Positions 8,732 to 15,851 of a DNA stretch of 64,000 bases are shown here, piece after piece. The notes beneath the pieces were generated by a model. The model ran no database searches. It was not told where the DNA came from and saw only the letters and a list, made by a program, of their open reading frames with translations. Source of the DNA: Acidimicrobiaceae bacterium (GTDB taxonomy: Bacteria; Actinomycetota; Acidimicrobiia; Acidimicrobiales; Aldehydirespiratoraceae). Position 1 is the first letter of the stretch, and each line of letters opens with the position of its first letter. The stretch lies in contig JAERSO010000154.1 in the NCBI GenBank assembly GCA_016845585.1, positions 1 to 64,000 of the forward strand. The letters run 5' to 3'. Position numbers and translations under genes: made by a program.

Positions 8732-9621
8732 GCGTCCTCCGTTGGTGGGTCCATGGCCATCAATCCCAGGAACGCGGACATGCCGTCAGCGAAGCTCTGC
8801 CACCCGTCGGTCTGGAACAGCGACTCCCGAATCTCGGCGAACCGCTCGTCCGAGACGGCTTCTCCCGCCGGAAATGCCCTTCCTGCGGTCTCCCCGGTGA
8901 GCACTGCTCGGAACCGGTTGCCGGCAGCGACGATCGTCTGGCCGCTCACATCGGCTGCCGGGTCGAGCAGCCACATCGCGGCCGGGACGACCAGTGACGG
9001 GTCCATCCCCGCGGCCTGGTCTTCGGGGACGTGTTCCTCGGTCATCTGGGTGAGCGCGAACGGTGCGAGCAGGTTCGCTCGCACACCGCTCCGCTGCCCC
9101 TCGATCGCCAGCGTCTTGGCGAAGGCACTCAGTGCGCCCTTGGCCGCCGCGTAGGAGGCGACTCCGTACTCGCCGTATGTTCCCGCCGCGGAGGTGACGA
9201 ACAAGAAGCGCCCGGCGGTCTCGGTGATCTCCGGGAACGCCGCTCGGGCCAACGCCACCGGAGCCATGAAGTCGATCTCCATGACGGCGCGAAATCGATC
9301 GGGGTCGGATCTGTCGAAGGTGGCCCGATCCACGATCGCCGCGTTCGCCACCACCATGTCCAGCCGGCCGAAGTTGCCGATGGCCGAGGCAACCATCGAC
9401 TCGGAAGCGCCGGTTGCCTCGACCGAACTCCGTTCCGCGACGGCTGATCCCCCGCCGGCGACGATCTCCTCGACCACTGCGGCGGCCGAATCCTGTCCAT
9501 CGCGGGATCGATTGTTCACCACCACCGACGCACCGCGCCTGGCGAGCGCCAGCGCGATCTCTCGACCGATGCCTTTCCCACCGCCGGTCACGATGGCCAC
9601 CTGGTCGCTCAGATCGATCAC
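8728..9621 (-). CDS. Short-chain dehydrogenase/reductase
   Basis: 297-residue SDR from GTG 9621. Nucleotide-binding TGGGKGIG at residues 12-19, NNRSR at the end of strand 2, NAAIVD, the catalytic Ser in VTSAAGTYGEYG, and YAAAK active-site Tyr/Lys. The C-terminal extension after the usual NAG-type ending (AGNRFRAVLTGETAGRAFPAGEAV...) resembles the peroxisomal multifunctional-enzyme type of 3-hydroxyacyl-CoA dehydrogenases, so a beta-oxidation-type substrate is possible. Translationally coupled to the DUF1295 membrane protein. Confidence 0.85.
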   Translation of the reverse strand: MIDLSDQVAIVTGGGKGIGREIALALARRGASVVVNNRSRDGQDSAAAVVEEIVAGGGSAVAERSSVEATGASESMVASAIGNFGRLDMVVANAAIVDRATFDRSDPDRFRAVMEIDFMAPVALARAAFPEITETAGRFLFVTSAAGTYGEYGVASYAAAKGALSAFAKTLAIEGQRSGVRANLLAPFALTQMTEEHVPEDQAAGMDPSLVVPAAMWLLDPAADVSGQTIVAAGNRFRAVLTGETAGRAFPAGEAVSDERFAEIRESLFQTDGWQSFADGMSAFLGLMAMDPPTEDA

Positions 9622-9718
9622 TCAGGCATCATGTTCGAGCCACCGAGTTCCGACAAATCCGTCTGCGACGCCTCGGCGATGGACATCACCACTCCGCCCT
9701 CCTGCTCCTGTCGCCTGC

Positions 9719-10512
9719 TCATCTCGCTGCGGCGATCTCGAGCGTCTGCATTCCCATGGAGTACATGCACGCGTTGTCAGCAGAGCTGGAGACAACAGCG
9801 AGGCCATGGCTGACACCCCAACCGCGGCCGCGCAGCCACATGGCATCGTCGACCGGCCGGACCGACGACTCTGCTGCTGCACGGAGGACGGCTCGATCCT
9901 CCGCCCCGAACAGCGCCCACGCGGCGAGGAAGTCGGTTGCGGGGTCCCCTCCGGTGATGTCACCGAAGTCGATCACGGCCGCGAGTTCGTCCTCATGAAC
10001 GACGATGTTGGCCGGGTGGAGGTCACCGTGGATCCACATCGGTCGTCCCACCCACTTCGGCGCCTCGAGTGCGGTTTCCCAGACGGTCGCCACCCGGTCC
10101 TGAAGCTCAGGAAGATGATCGACGGACGTCAACCGTTGACGCGTGATCTGGTCACGGTCCGCGAGCGAACCGCCGCGGTGGGGATTGAGGGGATGACCGT
10201 CCGGCGCCGGCCGGTGCAACGCAGAAAGGAACTCGCCCAGCGATCGAGCGACGCTCTCCGGCCGGCGCAGCGGATCCGTGCCGCGAGCTCCGGCAGCCAG
10301 GTCGCCTCGTGATCAACAAGGGGAACCGATACCTCGCGTCGGGGCAGCCGTGCGACGAGATCCGCCCCGACGCGGTACAGAGCGTTGTCCCAGCCGTTGG
10401 CCAGCAGGGTGATCGGCTCGTCAGCCAGCTCGGGCAGCTGCTCGGCCAGGAGCGAGCGAACCAGCTCAGCGGTGACATCCACCTCAGCCACCGGCATGTT
10501 CGACGTCGCCAC
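9719..10512 (-). pseudogene. Aminoglycoside-phosphotransferase-like kinase, frameshifted with internal deletion
   Basis: The N-terminal frame from GTG 10512 (or ATG 10497) reads AELVRSLLAEQLPELADEPITLLANGWDNALYRVGADLVARLPR and WLPELAARI, the beta-strand lobe of APH-family kinases. The C-terminal lobe continues in another frame: DPLRRPESVARSLGEFL, ALHRPAPDG, then MWIHGDLHPANIVV (catalytic HGDxxxxN) and AVIDFGDITGGDPATDFL (DFG-like metal site), ending at 9719. The junction is near 10272-10290. About 30 linker residues expected between the lobes are missing, so this is a deletion plus frameshift. Without it the protein would be a small-molecule kinase of about 300 residues. Real aminoglycoside resistance is not implied. 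Confidence 0.8.
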
Positions 10513-10529
10513 GCCGTGAACGCTAGTGC

Positions 10530-11363
10530 TCAGGACCGGAACAAGCCGTTGATCGTCGCGGCGGCCCCCGAGCCATCGTCACCGGCAGCAGCCCACCCAG
10601 CGGCGGTGCCGTCGAAGTTGGTGTCGGCGATCGCGATGGATGCACCCCGTGCCAGGAGGTGACGCACCATCTCGACCTTCCCGAACTGCACCGCGAAGTG
10701 CAGGCCGGTCGTGTTGCACCAGGGTCGAGCGTCGATGTCCGTCCCCACGTCGAGGAGATGATCCACCACCGCCGGGCGGCCGTTGGCTGCGGCGAACACG
10801 AATGCTTCGCCGATGACATGCGCGGCGTCCGCGGTCGGAGCCTCGCCTTCCGGTCGACCCACGTCAGCCCAATCGGGCCGATAGGCACCGGGGTGGCGCG
10901 TGAGTTCTCCCTCGCGATCCACCCAGCTGCGGACGTCGTCGAGCTGCCCGCTCGCCGCGGCAAGGCACAGGCTCGGCCGATGCAGTCCGTGCGAGACGAG
11001 CACGTCTCCTGCATCGGATGAACCGTGCATCGCCGCGGACTCGAGTGGCGTGATGTCGGCATCGGCCCGGGCGGCGGGGTCGGCCCCCGCGGCCAGAAGA
11101 CGCCGGCAGAGGGACGCGAGGTTCCAGCACCCGGCAAGACCGAGCGCCCGTTCGAGCGCCGCGCCATTCTCCATCAGGACCTCGATCACCTCGATCGAGA
11201 TGCCGTGCGGAGGCTGGGTCGCCCACTCGAGTAGCGTGTTGCCCTGCCAGGGCAGGTCGACGAGCTCCGGGTCGGCGTGCAGCACGGACCGAAGAGCGAC
11301 CGAGCCACCGGCCAGGAGCGCATGAAGCGCAGGTTGGATTCGTTCGTCGCTCGCTTCGTTCAC
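10530..11363 (-). CDS. Ankyrin-repeat protein
   Basis: 277 residues from GTG 11363, which overlaps the upstream gene's stop as GTGA (11360-11363). Ankyrin-type repeats are visible through the chain: NTLLEWATQPPHGISIEVIEVLMENGA, ITPLESAAMHGSSDAGDVLVSHG, GEAFVFAAANGRPAVVDHLLDVGTDID, and TTGLHFAVQFGKVEMVRHLLARGASI. It has no signal peptide or membrane segment, so a cytoplasmic protein-binding role is likely. The partner is unknown. It is co-transcribed with the DinB-MOSC fusion. Confidence 0.8.
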   Translation of the reverse strand: MNEASDERIQPALHALLAGGSVALRSVLHADPELVDLPWQGNTLLEWATQPPHGISIEVIEVLMENGAALERALGLAGCWNLASLCRRLLAAGADPAARADADITPLESAAMHGSSDAGDVLVSHGLHRPSLCLAAASGQLDDVRSWVDREGELTRHPGAYRPDWADVGRPEGEAPTADAAHVIGEAFVFAAANGRPAVVDHLLDVGTDIDARPWCNTTGLHFAVQFGKVEMVRHLLARGASIAIADTNFDGTAAGWAAAGDDGSGAAATINGLFRS

Positions 11364-12358
11364 GGCTCGACGAGCACCGGGTCGCCCGGCCGTACCTCGC
11401 CTGAGCCGAGCGCGATGGCGTAGACCCGCGACCACCCCGGATGATCGTCGTGAAGGATCCGATTGACGTTGCGGTCCTGAAACCACTGCGCGTTCTTGCC
11501 ACACGGGATGGCGAAGGCAGTGACCAGCATCGGAATCGCGCTCACCTGCAGGATCGTGCCGGGTCGGATCTCGGCCCATGTCACACCAGCGATCGTGACG
11601 TTCTCACCAGCCGCGCCCGCCACGATCGGATGGCCCTCCGTCTGGAGTTCGGCGATGACATCTGCGCTCCAGAGGCAGACTGCCTGTATCGGGCGACCGT
11701 GGTGGAGGCGATCGTCCTGCGAGTCGCCCTCCACTCCGGAGGGACCGATCGCAGCCGACTCAACCGGCAACTTCGGAACACCACCTCCCGACGTGTGGAT
11801 GCCGGCGACCGTGCCCCGATCGGGAGACGCTCCGAATCCGAACTGCTGGCGGATGCGGCCGATGTCGGCGAGGTGATGGAACGCGTCGTGCAACACGTGA
11901 CGTGCCAACCAGCCGATCGTTCGGATCTCACCGCCGATGACGGCAGTCCGCCCCCATTGCTCATCATCGAGCCCACGCAGGAGATCGTGGATCGACTCGA
12001 ACTCGTCGGCGACTCGCTGGAGCGCGCCCCGCACATCAATGATTCGGACCTCGGGGACGAGTCCCATGTCGGGAGGATCTCCCAGGTCGACGCCCGGCTC
12101 CGCCAACGCCGCCTCCATCACGAAACGGATCGCGAAGGCGACCTCACGAATGTGATCGACGTACTCCCCGATCGACCAGGTTTCCGGATCGGGACGACGG
12201 TCGAGGACCTCGGTGCTCAGACCCTCGATCGCCGAGCCGAGGATCGGGGCGATGGGCCGCTGCGATGAAACCGTGTCCGCGCGACCGTACAGGGCGCTGT
12301 CGAACCCGCAGAACTCGCATGTCTCCCGCGGCCCATCGTCACCGTCGAGTCCGGTCAT
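11360..12358 (-). CDS. DinB-like plus MOSC domain fusion
   Basis: 332 residues. The N-terminus has a CEFCGF knuckle, then a DinB-like four-helix bundle (about residues 35-165) with candidate metal histidines in EYVDHIREV and ARHVLHDAFHHLADI. Residues of about 195-332 form a MOSC domain, the sulfur-carrier fold of molybdenum-cofactor sulfurases and YiiM-like proteins: SGVEGDSQDDRLHHGRP, VCLWSADVIAEL, AGAAGENVTIAGV, IRPGTILQVS, PCGKNAQWF. The MOSC Cys in IPCGKNAQW is the expected sulfur-carrying position. DinB-type enzymes in actinobacteria often use mycothiol, so a thiol-dependent detoxification step is a reasonable inference. Confidence 0.8.
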   Translation of the reverse strand: MTGLDGDDGPRETCEFCGFDSALYGRADTVSSQRPIAPILGSAIEGLSTEVLDRRPDPETWSIGEYVDHIREVAFAIRFVMEAALAEPGVDLGDPPDMGLVPEVRIIDVRGALQRVADEFESIHDLLRGLDDEQWGRTAVIGGEIRTIGWLARHVLHDAFHHLADIGRIRQQFGFGASPDRGTVAGIHTSGGGVPKLPVESAAIGPSGVEGDSQDDRLHHGRPIQAVCLWSADVIAELQTEGHPIVAGAAGENVTIAGVTWAEIRPGTILQVSAIPMLVTAFAIPCGKNAQWFQDRNVNRILHDDHPGWSRVYAIALGSGEVRPGDPVLVEP

Positions 12359-12449
12359 GTCGCGACCCTAGACGGCGTGCGGCCCGGTCAGGGCTCGTCG
12401 AATCCGTCCGACACCAGCAGAATCCACACAACTGCGCGACAATTGAACG

Positions 12450-12992
12450 GTGTCCAATGCACCCCAGGGTCCTGGGTGGTGGTTGGCCAGCGATGGGAAG
12501 TACTACCCACCCCAGCCGGTGGCTCCACCAGCCCCGCCTCCGGCGGCGGCACCTCCTCCGGTGCCGCCACCACCGGCCGTGTCCAAGAAGAACCGCGTCT
12601 GGCTCTGGGTTCTGCTCGGCGCCCTCGTCGCACTCGGTGGATGCACGGTGGTGGTTGCCGGGGTCCTTCTCGCCGTCGGTGACGCGATCGACGAGAGCCG
12701 CGACGACGCGCTGGCCCACGTCGATTGTGCCGGCACCGGTGTCGATCTCGCCGGACATGTGAGAATCGAGATGTCGGTGCACAACACCTCGGACAAACGG
12801 AGCGACTCCTGGGTCACGATGGAACTGCGTGATGGTGCTGACTTCCTGGGTTCGCGCCGAGCCAGCCTGGTGAGCATCCCTGCCGGGGCCACCAACTCCA
12901 AGGAGATCTTCACCGACATCGATGCGCCTCCGGACGGGGTGGGTCAGGTCACGTGCACGGTCATCGACGGAGTCAGGACGAACTGGGGATGA
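12450..12992 (+). CDS. Single-pass membrane protein with PGWW/YPP N-terminus
   Basis: 180 residues from GTG 12450. The N-terminal motif GPGWWLASDGKYYPP resembles the DUF2510 motif of actinobacterial membrane proteins. It is followed by a Pro/Ala-rich cytoplasmic linker (residues 23-45), one transmembrane helix (VWLWVLLGALVALGGCTVVVAGVLLAVG), and an extracytoplasmic beta-rich domain with two Cys (DCAGTG, VTCTVID) resembling a small immunoglobulin-like/FxLYD domain. Overlaps the next gene by ATGA. Confidence 0.7.
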   Translation: MSNAPQGPGWWLASDGKYYPPQPVAPPAPPPAAAPPPVPPPPAVSKKNRVWLWVLLGALVALGGCTVVVAGVLLAVGDAIDESRDDALAHVDCAGTGVDLAGHVRIEMSVHNTSDKRSDSWVTMELRDGADFLGSRRASLVSIPAGATNSKEIFTDIDAPPDGVGQVTCTVIDGVRTNWG

Positions 12993-13279
12993 CCACCCGC
13001 CCCGCATTGCCCCCGCCGGTCTCGGCCGACGCACTGCGCTGGGTCGAACACGTGCACGTCCTGGAGTTCGTACTCCACTCGGTGCCCAGGCGCACCGGGA
13101 GCGTGGCGGCAGCTCTCGCCATGCTCGACCGCGACCTCCCCATGGGCTCTCGCGACATCGCTGCATTCGCCCGTACCGGGCACGAGACCGTTCGCCGCGC
13201 CGCAGATGCGCTCCTCGAACTGGGGCTCATCGACCGCCACCGTCGACCTCTGGTTCATGCCCGCGCACCACTCGACTAG
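12989..13279 (+). CDS. Small winged-helix DNA-binding protein
   Basis: 96 residues. The region SRDIAAFARTGHETVRRAADALLELGLIDRHRRP is a winged helix-turn-helix with a recognition helix around HETVRRAADAL. Start ATG 12989 overlaps the stop of the membrane-protein gene as ATGA, so the two are coupled. It may be a regulator; no ligand domain is present. Confidence 0.6.
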   Translation: MTTRPALPPPVSADALRWVEHVHVLEFVLHSVPRRTGSVAAALAMLDRDLPMGSRDIAAFARTGHETVRRAADALLELGLIDRHRRPLVHARAPLD

Positions 13280-13289
13280 CACCCGCTGA

Positions 13290-13685
13290 TCAATCGTCGC
13301 GCGTCGGCTTCTGTCGTCCTCGCTTCACATCACCCCTTCGACGTTTCGCATCGACACGGCGACGCTTGGAGCCACGGGTCGGCTTGGTGGGCCGACGAGG
13401 TCGCTCGACCTTCTCCGCGGCAGCCACCCGACCGCGGAGGCGCTCGATGGCAATCTCCCGGTTCCGAAGCTGTGACCGTTCGTCATCGACGGCGACGCGC
13501 ACGGTGTCGCCGAGACGTTCCATCACCCGACGACGTAGCCCCTCGGGCATGGTCGGCGAGTCGGCGATGTTGAACGTGGCATCGACCTTGGTGTTGCTGC
13601 GATTGGCGTGTTGGCCACCCGGTCCACCGGACGAGACGAAGCGCAACTCGATTTCAGACTCCGGGATCTCCCACCCGGCGGCCAT
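13290..13685 (-). CDS. arfB: Alternative ribosome-rescue factor (peptidyl-tRNA hydrolase ArfB)
   Basis: 131 residues, typical ArfB/YaeJ/ICT1 length. The GGQ catalytic loop is SSGGPGGQHANRSNTKVD (Gly23-Gly24-Gln25), which hydrolyses peptidyl-tRNA on stalled ribosomes. The tail is strongly basic (RPRRPTKPTRGSKRRRVDAKRRR), as needed to enter the empty mRNA channel. ATG 13685 is chosen over an upstream start because it places the GGQ domain at the normal distance. It sits 1 nt past the stop of the XRE gene, so probably co-transcribed. Confidence 0.92.
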   Translation of the reverse strand: MAAGWEIPESEIELRFVSSGGPGGQHANRSNTKVDATFNIADSPTMPEGLRRRVMERLGDTVRVAVDDERSQLRNREIAIERLRGRVAAAEKVERPRRPTKPTRGSKRRRVDAKRRRGDVKRGRQKPTRDD

Positions 13686-13686
13686 C

Positions 13687-13962
13687 TCAGCTCGGGACGC
13701 GTGACGGGAAGAACTCCGAGATGTCCATCTCGAGAAATGCCGCCAAGGCAGCGAGCTCCTCCGCTTTGGTCTGGGTTCGGCCGAGGAGACGGTCACGCAT
13801 CGCCTCCCGGTTTACACCAATCACCTGGGCGAGACGTTGTTGCGACACGCCGCGAGCGGCGCGCGCCTCGGCCAGGACTTGACGGATGTGTCCCTGTGTC
13901 TCGAGCATCAACGGCCCGTACTCGGCCGTCTCGATGCACTCATCGTGGGCACGTCGCCCCAT
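13687..13962 (-). CDS. XRE-family helix-turn-helix regulator
   Basis: 91 residues from ATG 13962. The HTH is in QVLAEARAARGVSQQRLAQVIGVNREAMRDRLLGRTQTKAEELAALAAFL, an XRE fold at the C-terminal two-thirds; the recognition helix is around NREAMRDRLLG. There is no ligand or catalytic domain. It lies immediately upstream of arfB on the same strand. Direct repeats of TCAGGTAC about 70-90 nt upstream could be its own operator. Confidence 0.75.
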   Translation of the reverse strand: MGRRAHDECIETAEYGPLMLETQGHIRQVLAEARAARGVSQQRLAQVIGVNREAMRDRLLGRTQTKAEELAALAAFLEMDISEFFPSRVPS

Positions 13963-14032
13963 TCGAATCCCTTTCGCCCCGCCAGGGTCACAGGCCCACC
14001 CAAAGCCCGCCGAAGCATATGGGACACGTGCC

Positions 14033-14052
14033 TCAGGTACCAAATCAGGTAC
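14033..14052. repeat. Tandem TCAGGTAC direct repeat upstream of the XRE gene
   Basis: TCAGGTAC occurs at 14033-14040 and again at 14045-14052, a 12-nt period (about one helical turn). It lies between the XRE start (13962) and the stop of the phosphatase gene (14067). One-turn spacing suits a dimeric regulator; the site is a guess from position. Confidence 0.4.
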
Positions 14053-14066
14053 GCAGGATGGCTGCG

Positions 14067-14645
14067 TCAGGCCAGGTGGGCGAGATGGCTGGTCTCGTTG
14101 AACGAACGCAACGATGGTGAGGCGCCGCCGGTTCCGATTCTCAGGATCGACGCCTGGGCGACGAAGCAGCGCCATGAGATGCTGATCGGGACGCCCAGTG
14201 CCCAGGCCACCGCGGCCTTGATGGGCGAGACATGGCTGACCAGAACGACGTCGCCAGTGGCTGCGGGGGTGACGAGTTCGTCGAGCAGGGACCAGACCCT
14301 GGCGCCGAGTTCGTCATGGCTCTCCCCCTTCGGCGGCCTCCAGGCATCGTCGGCCCGCCACGCATCCCACGTGGAACGGGGCACATCGGCCACACGAGTC
14401 CCCTCGAGGTCGCCGTAGTCGAGTTCGATGAGCCGCTCGTCGACCTCGTGATCGGGGTCGAGGGCCGCCGCGGTCTCGCGGCAGCGGGCGAGCGGACTAC
14501 TGATGACCCGCGCTCCCCCGGGGAGCGCCGCGGCAGCGGCTGCGGCCTGGGCGACCCCGGTCTGGTCGAGCGACGGGTCTCGCCGACCGAGGAGTTCGCC
14601 TGCCCGGTTCGCTTCCGTCCGACCATGACGCACGACGATCAGCAT
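14067..14645 (-). CDS. Histidine phosphatase superfamily protein
   Basis: 192 residues from ATG 14645. The phosphohistidine motif RHGRTEAN is at residues 6-13, with SSPLARCRETA, the acid/base Glu in LIELDYGDLEGT and the second His in VVLVSHVSPIKAA. This is the phosphoglycerate-mutase-like/CobC/GpgP type of small phosphatase. In the neighbourhood it follows a zinc-ribbon and membrane protein with a 7-nt overlap. In mycobacteria the equivalent neighbour of the zinc-ribbon gene is a bifunctional RNase H/phosphatase, so this may be the separate phosphatase part. The substrate is unknown. Confidence 0.85.
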   Translation of the reverse strand: MLIVVRHGRTEANRAGELLGRRDPSLDQTGVAQAAAAAAALPGGARVISSPLARCRETAAALDPDHEVDERLIELDYGDLEGTRVADVPRSTWDAWRADDAWRPPKGESHDELGARVWSLLDELVTPAATGDVVLVSHVSPIKAAVAWALGVPISISWRCFVAQASILRIGTGGASPSLRSFNETSHLAHLA

Positions 14646-15169
14646 TCGCCGCCAACCTTTCCGAGGTGTGGAAGCCGACCGGTACGACGCAGCTCGGCGC
14701 GGTTCGCCGCCTCGGTGAGCTGGAAGCGCCGCGCCACCCACACCAACATGACGATTCCGGCCAGCTCGAGCAGCACGAGGAGTGCGAGCGGATGGTCGTA
14801 CTCGGGCAGGGGTCCGACGCCGAGCTCATCGAGCCCGGCGACCGGCCACCAGAAGAGCTCGGTGCGTGTCCAACTCGTCGACGCGACGAGGAAGACGAAC
14901 GTGCCGATCGGGATACCGAGGAGTTGTCGCCGTCGAATCCGCCTGCCAACCGTCAGAGCCATCACCAGCGTCATCAGGGCGACCGACCCGAGCAGCGTAT
15001 GGAGCACGAATGGACGACCGACGAGGGCCTCCACGAGCGGCAGCACGCCCCCTGCCGCCACGAAACGGTAGTCGACGGCGGGGCTGTCGAAGACGAAGAG
15101 CACGGCACACACAGCGGTGGCCACGAACCACACCAGCACGTCAGCGCAGCACGATCCGGCCGCACTCAT
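14639..15169 (-). CDS. Integral membrane protein, unknown function
   Basis: 176 residues with about four transmembrane helices: VLVWFVATAVCAVLFVF, PFVLHTLLGSVALMTLVMAL, LLGIPIGTFVFLVAST, and HPLALLVLLELAGIVMLVWVARRF. The pattern HTLLGSVALM with buried Glu/His and DHPLALLVLLEL is reminiscent of small membrane metal-dependent hydrolase-like proteins, but no family is claimed. ATG 15169 overlaps the zinc-ribbon gene by 29 nt. GTG 15139 would remove the overlap and begin exactly at the first helix. Confidence 0.65.
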   Translation of the reverse strand: MSAAGSCCADVLVWFVATAVCAVLFVFDSPAVDYRFVAAGGVLPLVEALVGRPFVLHTLLGSVALMTLVMALTVGRRIRRRQLLGIPIGTFVFLVASTSWTRTELFWWPVAGLDELGVGPLPEYDHPLALLVLLELAGIVMLVWVARRFQLTEAANRAELRRTGRLPHLGKVGGEC

Positions 15170-15851
15170 GGCAGTTCAGGATCGAGCCCGACGCCTCATG
15201 CTTCATCCGGTCGACTTCCATGGCCGGCATGGTGGACGGACAGCCGGTGCAGTTGTTGCCGTCGAAATGGACCACGGTGGCGGACCCGAACCCGGGGCGG
15301 AGGTTCTCGTATTCGGCGACCAGCTCGGGGGAGCTGGCGCTCGCCGCAGCAGCCCGAGCAGCCGCGGTCCGTTCGATCTCGGCATCGATCTCGGCCTCGG
15401 CCACGGTGATCTCGTCGCGCAGGACCGCGATCCGGCCGTCGACATCGGCTCGGGCCTCCTCGAGTGCCGCGATCCTGGTGGCGAGCTCCTCCGCCTCCTC
15501 CATCGCCTCGAGCGCTTGGTCCTCGAACCCCTCCTGGCGTTCCTTGAGCCCGGCGATCTCGTGCTGGAGAGCCTCGAGATCCTTGACCCCCTGAACCTCG
15601 CCACTGTAGAGCCGCGCCTCATCGGCCTGGACCTTGGTGGCGACGATCTGCGCCTCGTCCTCGTGGCGGCGCTGCCGATTGGCCACTTCGACACGAGCAG
15701 CGGCCACGGCATCGATCTCCACCTGGTGCTCGGCCTGTTCGGTCAGCGCGGCCTCCAGGATCCCTCGTTGCTCGAGATTGACGCGCCGATGGTTCAGCAC
15801 TTCGGTCTCGGTGTCGAGCTGTTGGAGTTCGTAGAGCGATTCCCGGCTCAC
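15141..15851 (-). CDS. Coiled-coil protein with C4 zinc ribbon (DUF164/CT398-like)
   Basis: 236 residues from GTG 15851, whose first base is shared with the PBP stop (TAGTG). A long coiled coil fills residues of about 5-180, rich in Glu/Ala heptads (YSGEVQGVKDLEALQHEI is the conserved family segment). The C-terminus has a four-Cys zinc ribbon, CTGCPSTMP and CHECGRIVLR. The family is widespread and suspected to act in nucleic-acid or flagellar/secretion processes, but function is not settled. Confidence 0.85.
   Translation of the reverse strand: MSRESLYELQQLDTETEVLNHRRVNLEQRGILEAALTEQAEHQVEIDAVAAARVEVANRQRRHEDEAQIVATKVQADEARLYSGEVQGVKDLEALQHEIAGLKERQEGFEDQALEAMEEAEELATRIAALEEARADVDGRIAVLRDEITVAEAEIDAEIERTAAARAAAASASSPELVAEYENLRPGFGSATVVHFDGNNCTGCPSTMPAMEVDRMKHEASGSILNCHECGRIVLR

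Noticed and set aside
9719-10512. Antibiotic-resistance gene call for the APH-like sequence
   Set aside because: It is broken, and the APH fold is shared by many kinases that do not act on aminoglycosides.
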